From assembly GCF_000004825.1 (NCBI RefSeq), contig NW_008805069.1:124001-188000 (forward strand): a DNA stretch of 64,000 nt, given 5' to 3'. The stretch is from Heterostelium album PN500. Lineage: Eukaryota > Evosea > Eumycetozoa > Acytosteliales > Acytosteliaceae. This document shows positions 21,557-30,893 of this stretch, one piece after another; the first letter of the stretch is position 1; each line of letters starts with the position of its first letter. A model generated the notes under the pieces. That model was not told the DNA's origin, searched no databases, and saw nothing but the letters and a program-made list of their open reading frames with translations. The translations under genes were made by a program, and so were the position numbers.

Positions 21557-23679
21557 TCAATCATATCTACCACGGGTGTGATCTCTGTCTCTGTCACGAT
21601 CACTTCTATCACGATCACTTCCTCTGTCTCTGTCACGGTCGCTTCTATCACGATCGCTTCTATCATAGTCTCGAGTCGATCTGTCGTATCTAGAACTGCT
21701 GTCCACTCTCATATATGGTGAATATCTGCCTTGATCGTAGCTCGATTTACCACTTCCACCACCACCGCCACCACCGTATCCAGTGGTAGCAGTTGGATAC
21801 TGATATGGATACGATCCATAACCATAGTAACCACCGACACCTCCGTATGGTGGTGGATAGGGTGGATACTTGGTTGGATATGGATATGGGTAAGGATTAT
21901 ATGGTCTTGGTGCTACAATTACATGTTAATAAAATATAATATGTTAATACAAACTTCTCCTTTATTGATTCAATGTTTTGTTTTGTTTGCATACCCATTC
22001 TCTTTCTACGATCACTTCCCATATATTCACCTGGTGTACTATCTCTTGGCTTTGATCTCTTTGACTATAATAATTTGATAAGGTAATATAATTGTATTGT
22101 ATAGAATTTGTAATGTATTGTTGTTTTTTTTTTTTTTTGTAATATATATAATTATAAATAGATATATGATTATATAGTTGGAAGAAGAAGAGAATTAATT
22201 AATTAGGTTGGGTTGTGTGAGATTGAGCCTCAATCTTTAATTGAATGTTGTTGATGAGATCGATCAACTTGTTGTTATTGTTGTTGTTGTTGTTGTGTAG
22301 TGAAACGCAGCATAGGTAGGTGTATAATTATAGTGAATGAATATTGTTTGTTTGTATCTTTTAAATTGTGTATTGTTTTTGTTTTTTTTTTTTTTTTGTA
22401 TTGTATTTGATATTGCATCTTTGGTATTGTATTGTATTGTATTGATTGTATTATCATTGTTGAATTGAATATTACAGCTGTAAACTTGGTTGACAGTTGT
22501 TGTGTGTTTATGTATATGGTTGTAATATTGTATATTTGTATGGCTGAACAGTTGTAAACAAATTATCATTATTATCATAATATTATATCAAAAATAGCTA
22601 GAATTAATAAAGATTAGATCTATTTAAAAATATATAGAATTAAGAGTATACGCTATACTTAGAAGATGAGTTAATAAATATTGATACTAATATAGATATT
22701 ATATATATAGATATTTATAAATAGATAGATATATATATATACATATAAGTATAGAAGATTAAAGGAAGAAAAAAAGAAAGAGGAAGAGGAAGAGGAGAAG
22801 AAGGGTTAGTAGTTAAAAGTGTATCATAACATAAAAATATAACGTTGTTTATGTAATGTATTGCTGACAAAAAAGAAAAAAAAAAAAAGATTTAACACTT
22901 GTACATTGTTGGTGCAGTGTTGATGGTTGGATTCAATGATTATTGAATGGTGAATATTGATGATATGAAAGGGTGCGTAAAGATGATAATAGTTGACAAG
23001 TAGGTAATAGTTGTATTATTGTATGTGATGTTTGTTTGTTGCTTGTCGTTAAGTTGTTCGTATTATTTGTATTATGTAGTATTGTTGATTGATTCGTTAC
23101 CTTTGATACTTTGATGACGTTTCCATCAATTTTAGAACCATCCATAATACGAATGGCTTCGTCAGCTTCATCGGCAGATCCGAATGTAATGAAACCGAAT
23201 CCTCTTGAAATCTTGGTGTTTGGATCGACCATAACTACACATTCTAAAATCTACAAGTAAACATTGTTGTTATTGTTGTTAGTATTTTATTGTATTGTAC
23301 AATATTGATGCTATTAACAATAGTGACACCACTTACCTTTCCAAAAGAAGTGAATTTATCTTTTAGTTCTTCATCTTTTAGCTTCAAACTGAAACCGGCG
23401 ACATGTAGTGAATTACCTCTGTTCTTCCAATCTTCGTCACTCATACCGGCAGGCTTTGAAGAGGATGACGATGACTTGGTATCGGTTTCACGATCTACTG
23501 GTGACATCGCTCTATCTCTTTATTTTCGATAACGATAGCAATAGCAGTAATAATAATATTAGAGAGTGACAGGTCGGTTAATAAATTTAAATGTTTTTCA
23601 ATTAATAGTAATGTGCATACTCATTATCATACCCGTCATAGTCATCGTGTCCGTCTCCTCTCTCTGGTGATCTAACCAT
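21557..23679 (-). CDS. Tra2-like RRM / RS-type splicing factor
   Basis: Five exons, complement(21557..21912, 21995..22064, 23101..23250, 23337..23517, 23621..23679), 271 aa. The first donor could instead lie 8-11 bases upstream at another GTATG. A single RRM spans residues about 40-125: RNP2 is LHVAGF and RNP1 is RGFGFITF, with the intron breaking at FTSFGK/ILECVVMVD. After a short basic linker (SKRSKPRDSTPGEYMGSDRR) the C-terminus is Pro/Tyr/Gly-rich (PYPYPYPTKYPPYPPPYGG) and then a run of RSDRDRD repeats, an RS-like domain in which many Ser are spaced by Asp. The RRM plus C-terminal RD/RS tail resembles transformer-2 family splicing regulators. Intron 3 is 1,036 nt, about ten times the local norm. 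Nuclear location expected. Confidence 0.8.
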
Positions 23680-24696
23680 CTTTCAATCTTTTTTAATCAA
23701 TTGTTTTAAAAGTTGAATTAAAAAAAAAATAAAAATAAAATAAAAATAAAAAAGAGTAATATTTATTTATCTAAATATATAAAAATATGATATAAATATA
23801 TATTGTGAATAATAACAATCAATTGATTTATTTTATTGTTATTTTTTAAAAGATACGAAATGACTGTTTATATAAATAAAACAAATTCAATTAATGTTTT
23901 GAAGTTATTTAAAAAAAAAAAAAACTTGAAAAAAAAATTTTTAAAAAAAAATAATTTAGCTTGATATTTGGTGTATGATGAGTGTTTAATTAATATGATA
24001 CCTTTTTCCGGATTGATAATTAAAACAAAAAGATATCAATCAAATAAATCAAATTGATCAATCATTAAACTTATCTACATTTAAAAGTAGTTTATTTTAT
24101 TTCAAATGTTATAAATCATAGTATAACATTTGAAGTTTAATGCAAAAAAAATAAAAATGATATTTTTTAAAAAATTATATCATTTAAATAAATGTTCATA
24201 ATTTAATTACATGAATATATTGTTAAGTCAAAAGATACAAATTAAACTCATCTCTTAATGAATCAAAAAATTGTCAAGTTCAAATTTAAAATTTGAAAAA
24301 TTATCCGTTACAACCAAATTTTGGCAGAATAAAAGGGAGGTTTTTAGTTTGTGTTAAAAGAAAATAACTTATTTTTATATAAATATTAATTATAAAGAAT
24401 AATAGTAATTTATTTATTTTTATAAATATCAATTTTAATAAAAATATATATTCAATCTCTCAATCAAATTTGATTTTAATAAATATCTCTTATTAAATTC
24501 AAAACTATAAAGTTGTCAAATAACAACTACACTACACGACACTACATCAATCAATCAATCAATCAATTAAACACAAACACAAAACAACAGTTTCATATTA
24601 TTTTTTTTCAAAAAGCATTAAAAAAAAAAAAAAGAATCTTCAATTAATTAGTTATATATATATATATATTAAAGAATAATAGTATAGAGAAATATC
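23680..24696. other. Divergent promoter region, no gene seen
   Basis: About 1 kb between the RRM gene (-) and the securin candidate (+). Strongly AT-rich with long A runs (about 23909-23923, 24617-24633), a CAATCAAT repeat near 24549-24567 and an AT run just upstream of the next ATG. No coding stretch or stable long hairpin was found. Confidence 0.5.
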
Positions 24697-25575
24697 ATGA
24701 TTTCAACAGTTTCATTTAATTTAAATCATACAGATTTAAAAGAGAATGCACCGATGACAATCAAGTCGAAATCGGGTAGTGGAGGAGGTGGATCATCGAC
24801 TCCGGGATTGAGTTCCACCAAGCAAAAGTCGGTACTGGCCGGAACCAACACACCCAGAGGTGCCTTCAGAGATCTTACCAATGCAAGTGTTACTCCCCAC
24901 CATCAATTGTCAACCAAGAACAAAAAGATAATACTCCAAACGACAACAACCGCCAACGCTACTCCAAAGTCATTGACACCGGCGCATCCAAATATCTTGT
25001 TTGTACCGTCCTCATCGTCCTCGTCCACTTCCTTTAAGAAATTGAATTCTCAATTGATTAAACCAATGGAGAATAAGAAGAAATTGGTAACACCAACACC
25101 GACACCAACAACACCAACACCAACATTGAAGGAATTATCGTCGTCACCAGTTGCCGGAGAAGTCTCGGAACCTGTTCCACGCATCGACGTAATGTATCCG
25201 GCACCAAAGATCCCATTGAGTATCGAGAACAAGATGAGCAACCAAATGATTAAATCGATGATTATGACACCGGCATCCAATCATCTTTGTGGCCACAGCA
25301 ACGACACCAGTACACTCTACGAGAATTCCTACGATGAAATTGATTTCTCAAATTACGATAATACCAACAACAATAATAATAGTAACAACAACAATAATAA
25401 TAAGAGTTTAATTAGTATTGTTCCAGATTATCTTGATGATATCAACTATAATGGTTGCAACATGGACTCAGATCTCATTGAACCACCACCTTCACCCCTC
25501 ATTTCAGAACCAAACAATAATCTTATCAACAACACATTTTCATTTACAGATTATTTCAATCAAATCTTATTGTAA
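24697..25575 (+). CDS. Securin-like protein candidate (KEN box, D-box, pseudosubstrate-like motif)
   Basis: Single exon, 292 aa, predicted mostly disordered. In order it shows a KEN box near the N-terminus (DLKENAPM, residues 13-20); many Thr/Ser-Pro sites; a destruction-box-like RGAFRDLTN at 54-62; a basic and Thr-Pro-rich middle; then VPRIDVMYPAP at 160-170, which aligns without gaps with the separase pseudosubstrate stretch of human securin (YPEIEKFFPF), keeping the P-x-I-acidic-x-x-aromatic-P pattern. The C-terminal third has Asn runs and acidic hydrophobic patches (YDEIDFSNYD, VPDYLDDINYN). This order, KEN then D-box then acidic hydrophobic separase-binding part, is that of securins, which block separase until APC/C degrades them at anaphase. 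Securins are too diverged for confident naming by eye. The alternative is another APC/C substrate. Confidence 0.5.
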   Translation: MISTVSFNLNHTDLKENAPMTIKSKSGSGGGGSSTPGLSSTKQKSVLAGTNTPRGAFRDLTNASVTPHHQLSTKNKKIILQTTTTANATPKSLTPAHPNILFVPSSSSSSTSFKKLNSQLIKPMENKKKLVTPTPTPTTPTPTLKELSSSPVAGEVSEPVPRIDVMYPAPKIPLSIENKMSNQMIKSMIMTPASNHLCGHSNDTSTLYENSYDEIDFSNYDNTNNNNNSNNNNNNKSLISIVPDYLDDINYNGCNMDSDLIEPPPSPLISEPNNNLINNTFSFTDYFNQILL

Positions 25576-25875
25576 CTTTTAATAATAACTAATTTAATAA
25601 CTAACTTAATAACTTCTAAATCAAAAATAATATGCAAATTGTAAATAATCCACCAACCAACCAACCAAAACAAAACAAACCCAAATATATATATATATCT
25701 TTCATTCTTTTAATAAATAATGATTTATATATCAACGCCTCTTTTATAAACACAAACAAACAAACAAAATTTACTTGTCTTATTTACTTACTAATCTTTA
25801 ATATATATATAAATTTAATTTAAAGATTGATATGATTTGATTTATGTTTTGCTTGTTATGATTTGTTTATTTAAT
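25576..25875. other. Convergent spacer
   Basis: Space between the securin candidate and Imp3 3' ends. AT-rich with CCAACCAA and AACAAACA repeats and an AT run. A 63-codon open frame (25632-25823) is low complexity and is not called. Confidence 0.5.
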
Positions 25876-26616
25876 TTATTGTAACAATTCATAGTCATCG
25901 TATTCGTTGTTGTATTGTAATACCTTCTTTCTCATCGATGAGTTATCAACCCATGTCAGTAGATCTTGGAATTTTCTTGTAACAATTAAAGCTGGATCTG
26001 TAATAACTTCTGGTCCTATTCTTATGTCTAAATAGATAGATAAATAAATAGAATAGATTAATACACATATTGCAATAATAATTAAAAGATAAAACATACG
26101 ACCGTGTTGAACTATACTGGCGGCATTAGCAAGATTCTGTGCATATTTAAGTTGTACTAACAAAACATTAATTCTTCTTCTACAAAATGATGCTTGACAG
26201 ATCTTTGTCAGTGAAAACGTTGTCTTTGAATCAATAACACCCATATCGTATAGTTTCTCACATAGTGTATCTGTAATCTGTTTCTTCATTGGATCTTTAT
26301 CGTCCAACTCTTGTACCAAATGTAAAATCTTTTGAATCGATCCAACTAATTTTGTATAACTATATTGTTATTAATTAATAAAACAACAACAACAACCAAT
26401 TAGTAAAGTAAATATATATGAATTAATTAAACAATTATTAAGTACTAGTAATAATAATAATAATAGTAATAATAATACATACGCAGCATATTCTTCTTTA
26501 CCAGTTAAACCGAATCTATTTATATTCTCTACATCTTTGACATTCTCTTTTCTATAATGTACAAAGTTATGTTTCTTTAAAAGCTTTTGTTCATGATATT
26601 TAAGTGGTCTAACCAT
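25876..26616 (-). CDS. imp3: Imp3-like U3 snoRNP protein (small-subunit processome)
   Basis: Three exons, complement(25876..26027, 26100..26359, 26483..26616), 181 aa, the usual Imp3 length. The start MVRPLKYHEQKLLKKHNF is the family N-terminus (MVRKLKFHEQKLLKK in others). Exon 2 carries the S4 RNA-binding core (KICQASFCRRRINVLLVQLK, NLANAASIVQHG), and exon 3 continues HIRIGPEVITDPALIVTRKF and ends in LTWVDNSSMRKKV, all diagnostic. Splicing between exons 2 and 3 creates the QHGHIRIGPE junction expected of the family. Imp3 bridges U3 snoRNA with the 18S/ETS pre-rRNA in the nucleolus, helping early cleavages for the small ribosomal subunit. Nothing unusual except two short introns with GTATGT donors. 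Confidence 0.95.
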
Positions 26617-27486
26617 TTTTTATATGTATAATTAATGTTGAGGTAGATAGATATCAACAAACAACAAATATTTTTTAATTAAAAAAAAAAATAATAAAAA
26701 AAAACCGAATCAAACGAAAGAAAAAAAAATTTGAAATGATCAAATATTCTTTTTATAATCAAGTGGTGCACTCAAACATTACAATTAACATGTTATAATT
26801 CATACTTGCACTTAATCAAAATAAGTTCTTTTGTAAAATAAATAATAAATATATCATCTAATAATAATTATTAAAATATTGAACAAAAATCTGCTCAACC
26901 AAAATCGCTCATCTATCGTCTTACTTACTCTCTATAATCATGATTTATAAATCTAAATTATTTGTAGAATTACAAAAATCAATTTAAAAAAAGAAATAGA
27001 TAAGCTAAATATGGTTGATTGATTTTTATGTTTTATATACTGTTTCGTAGAATACTTTCTTTATTCTTACCCATTTTTGTAATATGGATAACTATTGTAG
27101 CCTAAAAATTAAAAAAAAAACAAATAATTTAAATTTTATAACTACCTTATTTGGTAAAGTAATAGAATTTAAAGTAATAGAACTCTGTTGCATCGAAATA
27201 GACCACACTTTGATGATTTTGTTCCGGAATCCAGATTTTTTTTACAACTTTTGATGTTTCTTGTGTGAAAAAAAGACATTTGATTCCGGAACACCCACTT
27301 CAAGAATGTTTTTTATTATTAGGTTGGGCTGTGTTGCTCTTGAATCTTCCAATTAAAAAGATATAAATTGAATCAATTCATTATAAAATTTCATTCATTC
27401 ATCAAATCAAATATATAAATACAATATAAATAAATAAATATCAAAAGTAAATTACAAAAATCAAAATATTAAAAAAATCTATAGGA
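26617..27486. other. Divergent promoter region with GC-rich inverted repeat
   Basis: 870 nt between Imp3 (-) and the SnoaL-like gene (+). Mostly AT-rich. The striking item is the 12-bp inverted repeat at 27220-27293 (separate entry). No coding sequence was seen. Confidence 0.55.
27220..27293. promoter_or_regulatory. 12-bp inverted repeat containing two TTCCGGAA palindromes
   Basis: TGTTCCGGAATC at 27220-27231 and GATTCCGGAACA at 27282-27293 are exact reverse complements 50 nt apart, each containing the palindrome TTCCGGAA. In DNA this AT-rich such paired GC-containing palindromes are unlikely by chance. They lie about 195-270 bp upstream of the SnoaL-like start codon and could be paired binding sites for a dimeric regulator or arms of a hairpin. 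No specific factor is claimed. Confidence 0.5.
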
Positions 27487-27915
27487 ATGTCAGTCAATAT
27501 CAGAGAAAACATTAATGCAATCATCAAAGGTATCCAAGAAAATAAGATTTTGGAGATTTTCGAAAAATACTATGCTGATGATGTTGTGATGTATGAGAAA
27601 GGTGATTCAACAAACAGAGTTGGAAAAGATCAAAACAGAAAAGCTGAGGAAGCTTTTGTCAACAATGCAACCATCCATGAAGCAAAACGTATGTTTGATA
27701 TCGATAGATTTAGTTATTAATAGTTAATATTAATCTGTATTTTAAATATTTAAATTAACTATTATTTAGTTCTCAAAGTTTTGGTTGATGGAAACAACAC
27801 TGCTTATGAAATGTATATGGATTTCACTTATGGTGGTCACAACATCAAGAAGACTCAATGGGCTATTCAACAATGGAATAACAATGGTTTAGTTGTAAAA
27901 GAAGAGTTCTTTTAA
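27487..27915 (+). CDS. NTF2/SnoaL-like domain protein
   Basis: Two exons, 27487..27688 and 27770..27915, 115 aa. The intron has a GTATGT donor and a TATTTAG acceptor and splits a Leu codon in phase 1. The pattern IIKGIQENKILEIFEKYYAD followed by VVMYEKGDSTNRVGKDQNRK and the C-terminal strands (YEMYMDFTYGGHNIKKTQWA, then IQQWNNNGLVVKEEFF) is the short alpha+beta cone fold of SnoaL-like/NTF2-like proteins, which are often small cytosolic enzymes or stress-induced ligand binders. No catalytic residues can be assigned from sequence alone and the substrate is unknown. Similar small proteins are abundant in dictyostelids and bacteria. No targeting signal. Confidence 0.75.
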
Positions 27916-28717
27916 AAAATTAAACTTATTTATCATGTACATTAGAATAAATTCTATTTAACTTTATTTTATCTAAATAATTATTGTTTTTTATCTTTAA
28001 TTTTTATTTTGATGATGAGGTGTACCTTTGAATCTCTGATTTTGTGCAATACAGAGCAAATACATGACTGAAACGATATGAGCAAGCCCATATCATAATG
28101 TTTCGGTCCCTCTAGATAAATTAGTTTAATCAATTAAGCAGTCAACGTGTGACCGCAGAAAGAGATTAAGCTTTCTAGAACAGATACTACACATGATCAA
28201 AGCAAATTGCTTTGAGAAGTGATTTGTTTAAATCAATGTGTTGCTCTATTTATATATTATTATATTACCTTTAATTATAGTTTTTTTTTTTAGTTTTAAT
28301 TGATGAATATACTTATGACATTCTCATCAGTGAATTTTTCAACAAATAAAAGTAAAAAAATAAATTATTAAATGAAATTTCAATAATGAATTAAAAGATA
28401 AATATTTTTTTTTTTTAATTAAAATTCAATTTGGTTTTTCTCTTTAATGAAATTACAAAGATATATACTTTTGATTATATTCTCTTTAAAAATTGTAAAT
28501 TTATTTTTATTTTACAACTGACCAACCAAATTTATTTTTTCAAAACTCATATTTCTATTGGTTGTTTTACTACTTCGGATGTGAAAGTTTAAAATTGAGT
28601 AGTTAATAAAGTTACTAATTGATTTCTATATTTTAAGATTGATTTAATCCTAATATTAGGATTTAATTTATTATTAATAGAAATGGATAATGATAGTAAA
28701 TTTTTTTATTTAGAGAA
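27916..28717. other. Intergenic
   Basis: Apart from the hairpin cluster at 28070-28215 this 800-nt stretch is A/T-rich flank of the SnoaL-like gene and promoter of the mucin-like membrane protein gene. Long T runs lie near 28281-28292 and 28406-28416. No coding sequence was seen. Confidence 0.5.
28070..28215. ncRNA. Possible structured RNA: cluster of four hairpins
   Basis: Within 146 nt there are four exact or nearly exact stems: GAAACGATATG...CATATC...GTTTC (28070-28104, with a 5-nt bulge), GTCA/TGAC (28141-28153), AGAAAG/CTTTCT (28157-28176) and TCAAAGCAA/TTGCTTTGA (28197-28215). Base composition is closer to RNA genes than to the surrounding DNA, and no open frame covers it. It sits about 155 nt after the SnoaL-like stop, so it could be that gene's 3' UTR or an independent gene of either strand. 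An ATGATGA with downstream CTGA boxes (28012-28070) recalls C/D snoRNAs but lacks a good terminal stem. No known family was identified. Confidence 0.3.
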
Positions 28718-29704
28718 ATGTATCTTTTAAAAAAATATTTATTTTTTATAATTATTTTATTTGTAGATTTTAATATAGTAAATAGTTTATCAAAAGATGG
28801 ATTTGATAGAAATAATAATGATATAATAAATATGGAGTCAGTTACTTTTTGTGGATATTGTAATGGCGAGCAATGTAAAGGAGAAATCAATTGCCAACAA
28901 TATCTTTTAGATCAATGTATTCCTATTTACGATCAATGTTCCGGAGATGTTTTATTCAGTGGTGTCGTTCAATTTACAGACTCTGACCTTCAGGTCTATG
29001 ATTATGACTCTGACACCGAGTGTTTATCACAAAACTATTCGGTTTCTACAATGGAGTGTAACAGTTGTATCACTTCGATTAATGGTTACTTTGAATGTCC
29101 AACACCATCAGATGATTCCAGTTCAGGTGACGACAGCAGTGACAGTGATAATAACAGTAATAGTAACAGTAACAATGATAGCAATAGCACATCATCAACA
29201 ACTACATCAATTTTAACAATTTCAACAACTTCTTCATCCACTTCTCCAGCTATGATTTCAACCATTTCATCATCATCATCGTCTTCTTCTTCTTCAACAG
29301 CAACAATAACAACTGGTAGTATTAGTGATAATAGTAATAGTAATAGTAATAATTGTTCAATTGGGTCAGAAGACAATATAATTTTTCTTTCACTTTTAAT
29401 AATATCACCTTTCATTTGTATTGTATCCTTGATTATACATGTAGTATTGGTTTGCTATAAAAGGAATAGAGAATATCGATATCTAGTAATAAAAGATGAT
29501 TTCAATAGCTCCATCAACAGGAGAACAACGAGTGTATCATCTGATTTATCATTTTCATCGACAACCTCCTCATCATCACCAATAACAACACCAATTACAA
29601 CACCATTAATAACAGCATCATCGACATCAACATCATCATCATCAACATCGTCTTCCAATTGTTCAACATCATCTGAATTACCTTATTCTTTTATTCCAAA
29701 CTAA
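28718..29704 (+). CDS. Single-pass membrane protein: Cys-rich ectodomain, Ser/Thr mucin-like stalk
   Basis: Single exon, 328 aa. Residues 1-24 are a signal peptide (KKYLFFIIILFVDFNIVNS). The ectodomain from about 45 to 130 has regularly spaced Cys (FCGYCNGEQCKGEINCQQYL, DQCIPIYDQCSG, MECNSCITSINGYFEC), implying disulfide-bonded structure. Residues about 130-215 are a Ser/Thr/Asn stalk suited to O-glycosylation, then one transmembrane helix (IIFLSLLIISPFICIVSLII) followed by basic KRNREYRY and a cytosolic Ser/Thr-rich tail. The topology is type I. Dictyostelids have related Cys-rich surface proteins with similar first exons, but I cannot name an exact family. The role might be surface sensing or adhesion (inference). 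Confidence 0.7.
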   Translation: MYLLKKYLFFIIILFVDFNIVNSLSKDGFDRNNNDIINMESVTFCGYCNGEQCKGEINCQQYLLDQCIPIYDQCSGDVLFSGVVQFTDSDLQVYDYDSDTECLSQNYSVSTMECNSCITSINGYFECPTPSDDSSSGDDSSDSDNNSNSNSNNDSNSTSSTTTSILTISTTSSSTSPAMISTISSSSSSSSSSTATITTGSISDNSNSNSNNCSIGSEDNIIFLSLLIISPFICIVSLIIHVVLVCYKRNREYRYLVIKDDFNSSINRRTTSVSSDLSFSSTTSSSSPITTPITTPLITASSTSTSSSSTSSSNCSTSSELPYSFIPN

Positions 29705-30893
29705 CAACTTGCTAAGAATAATCAAAAATTAAATAAAATTAAATAAATAAAAATAAATAAAATAATAATAAATGTAAATCTGAAAAATGAAATCATCATT
29801 GTTTTTGATTATTTTAATTATTATTATTTTTTAATTTATTTTTCTTGATGGTTAGATTATCAAAAAACAACAACGATCACCTGAAAATTTTTTGACAAAT
29901 AATTATAAAAAAAAATTAAATAAAATTTAAAAAAAAATGATGTTTTAAAAAAAAAAAAAAAAAAAAACAAAACAATCCTATTTTTTTGTACCCAATTTTG
30001 ATTATTAGTTGGAATACAACAGTATTTATTTATTTATTTATTTATAACAAGACAAACTTAATAAACGTTTTGATTTTTTTTTTTTTGTTTTATTACATTA
30101 TTTTTTAAAATTATCATTTTTATTATTTATTTTATTTTATTTTTATAATTAAACATATCACTCATATTATCATTGAGTTTTAATTAAACATTTTATATAT
30201 ATATATTTATTACATAACAAAAGCTTAAAAATAAATAATATTATTAGTATTATTAATTCAGTTTAATAATAATAGTAATAGTAATCATAAATTTTTTGAA
30301 TAATATTAAATAATATAAATAGTAATAGTAATAGTAATAATAGTTGAAAATAAGGTTGTTGATTGGTAATTAGTAATAAACCTAACTGTTTGTAGTGGTG
30401 GTTGTTTTCGACTACAAAGCAAAAAAGAACAAATAATTAATAAAACTAAAAAATATAATAATAAACAAATCAAAATCAAAATCAAACCAAAATCAAATAT
30501 AAATAACAATAGTAATTGAGCAACAAAAGTAAGTAAAATTACTATTTAAAACATTACAAATCTTAAAGGTTATATGGTAGCTAATTAATTATTTATTTTA
30601 CATTATTATTTCGCAAATATGCAAATGTTTAGTTAAATTAATTTGGTTGTTGTTTTCTTTTTGTTTTTTTTTTTCAATTGAATTGTCTTTTACAAATTTA
30701 GTTGTTAGTTAGTTAGTTAGTTAACAAACAACCACACATTTAGAATAGAACTATAACTATAACAAGAATAGAATAGAATCAAATAGAATAGAATAGTGTT
30801 GTCAATAGAATAGTGGTGTCAATAGAATTAAAAATAGAAAAAGTAAAAGGAGAGAAAAGAATTTAGAAAATAGGGAATATAACATCAATAGCA
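29705..30893. other. Intergenic, low complexity
   Basis: About 1.2 kb rich in A/T homopolymers. On the minus strand a hydrophobic open stretch at 30306-30509 (includes LLLYFLVLLIICSFLLCSRK) could encode a small membrane protein, but it has no ATG and no clear splice partner, so it is not called. TAGAATAGAATAG repeats at 30744-30800 lie upstream of the ankyrin gene. Confidence 0.45.

Noticed and set aside
28012-28070. C/D-box snoRNA with ATGATGA and CTGA boxes
   Set aside because: The boxes are present but the bases flanking them cannot form a convincing terminal stem, so only a generic structured RNA is proposed.
30306-30509. Hydrophobic minus-strand frame, possible small membrane protein
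   Set aside because: No ATG and no usable acceptor or upstream exon; it is only noted in the intergenic entry.
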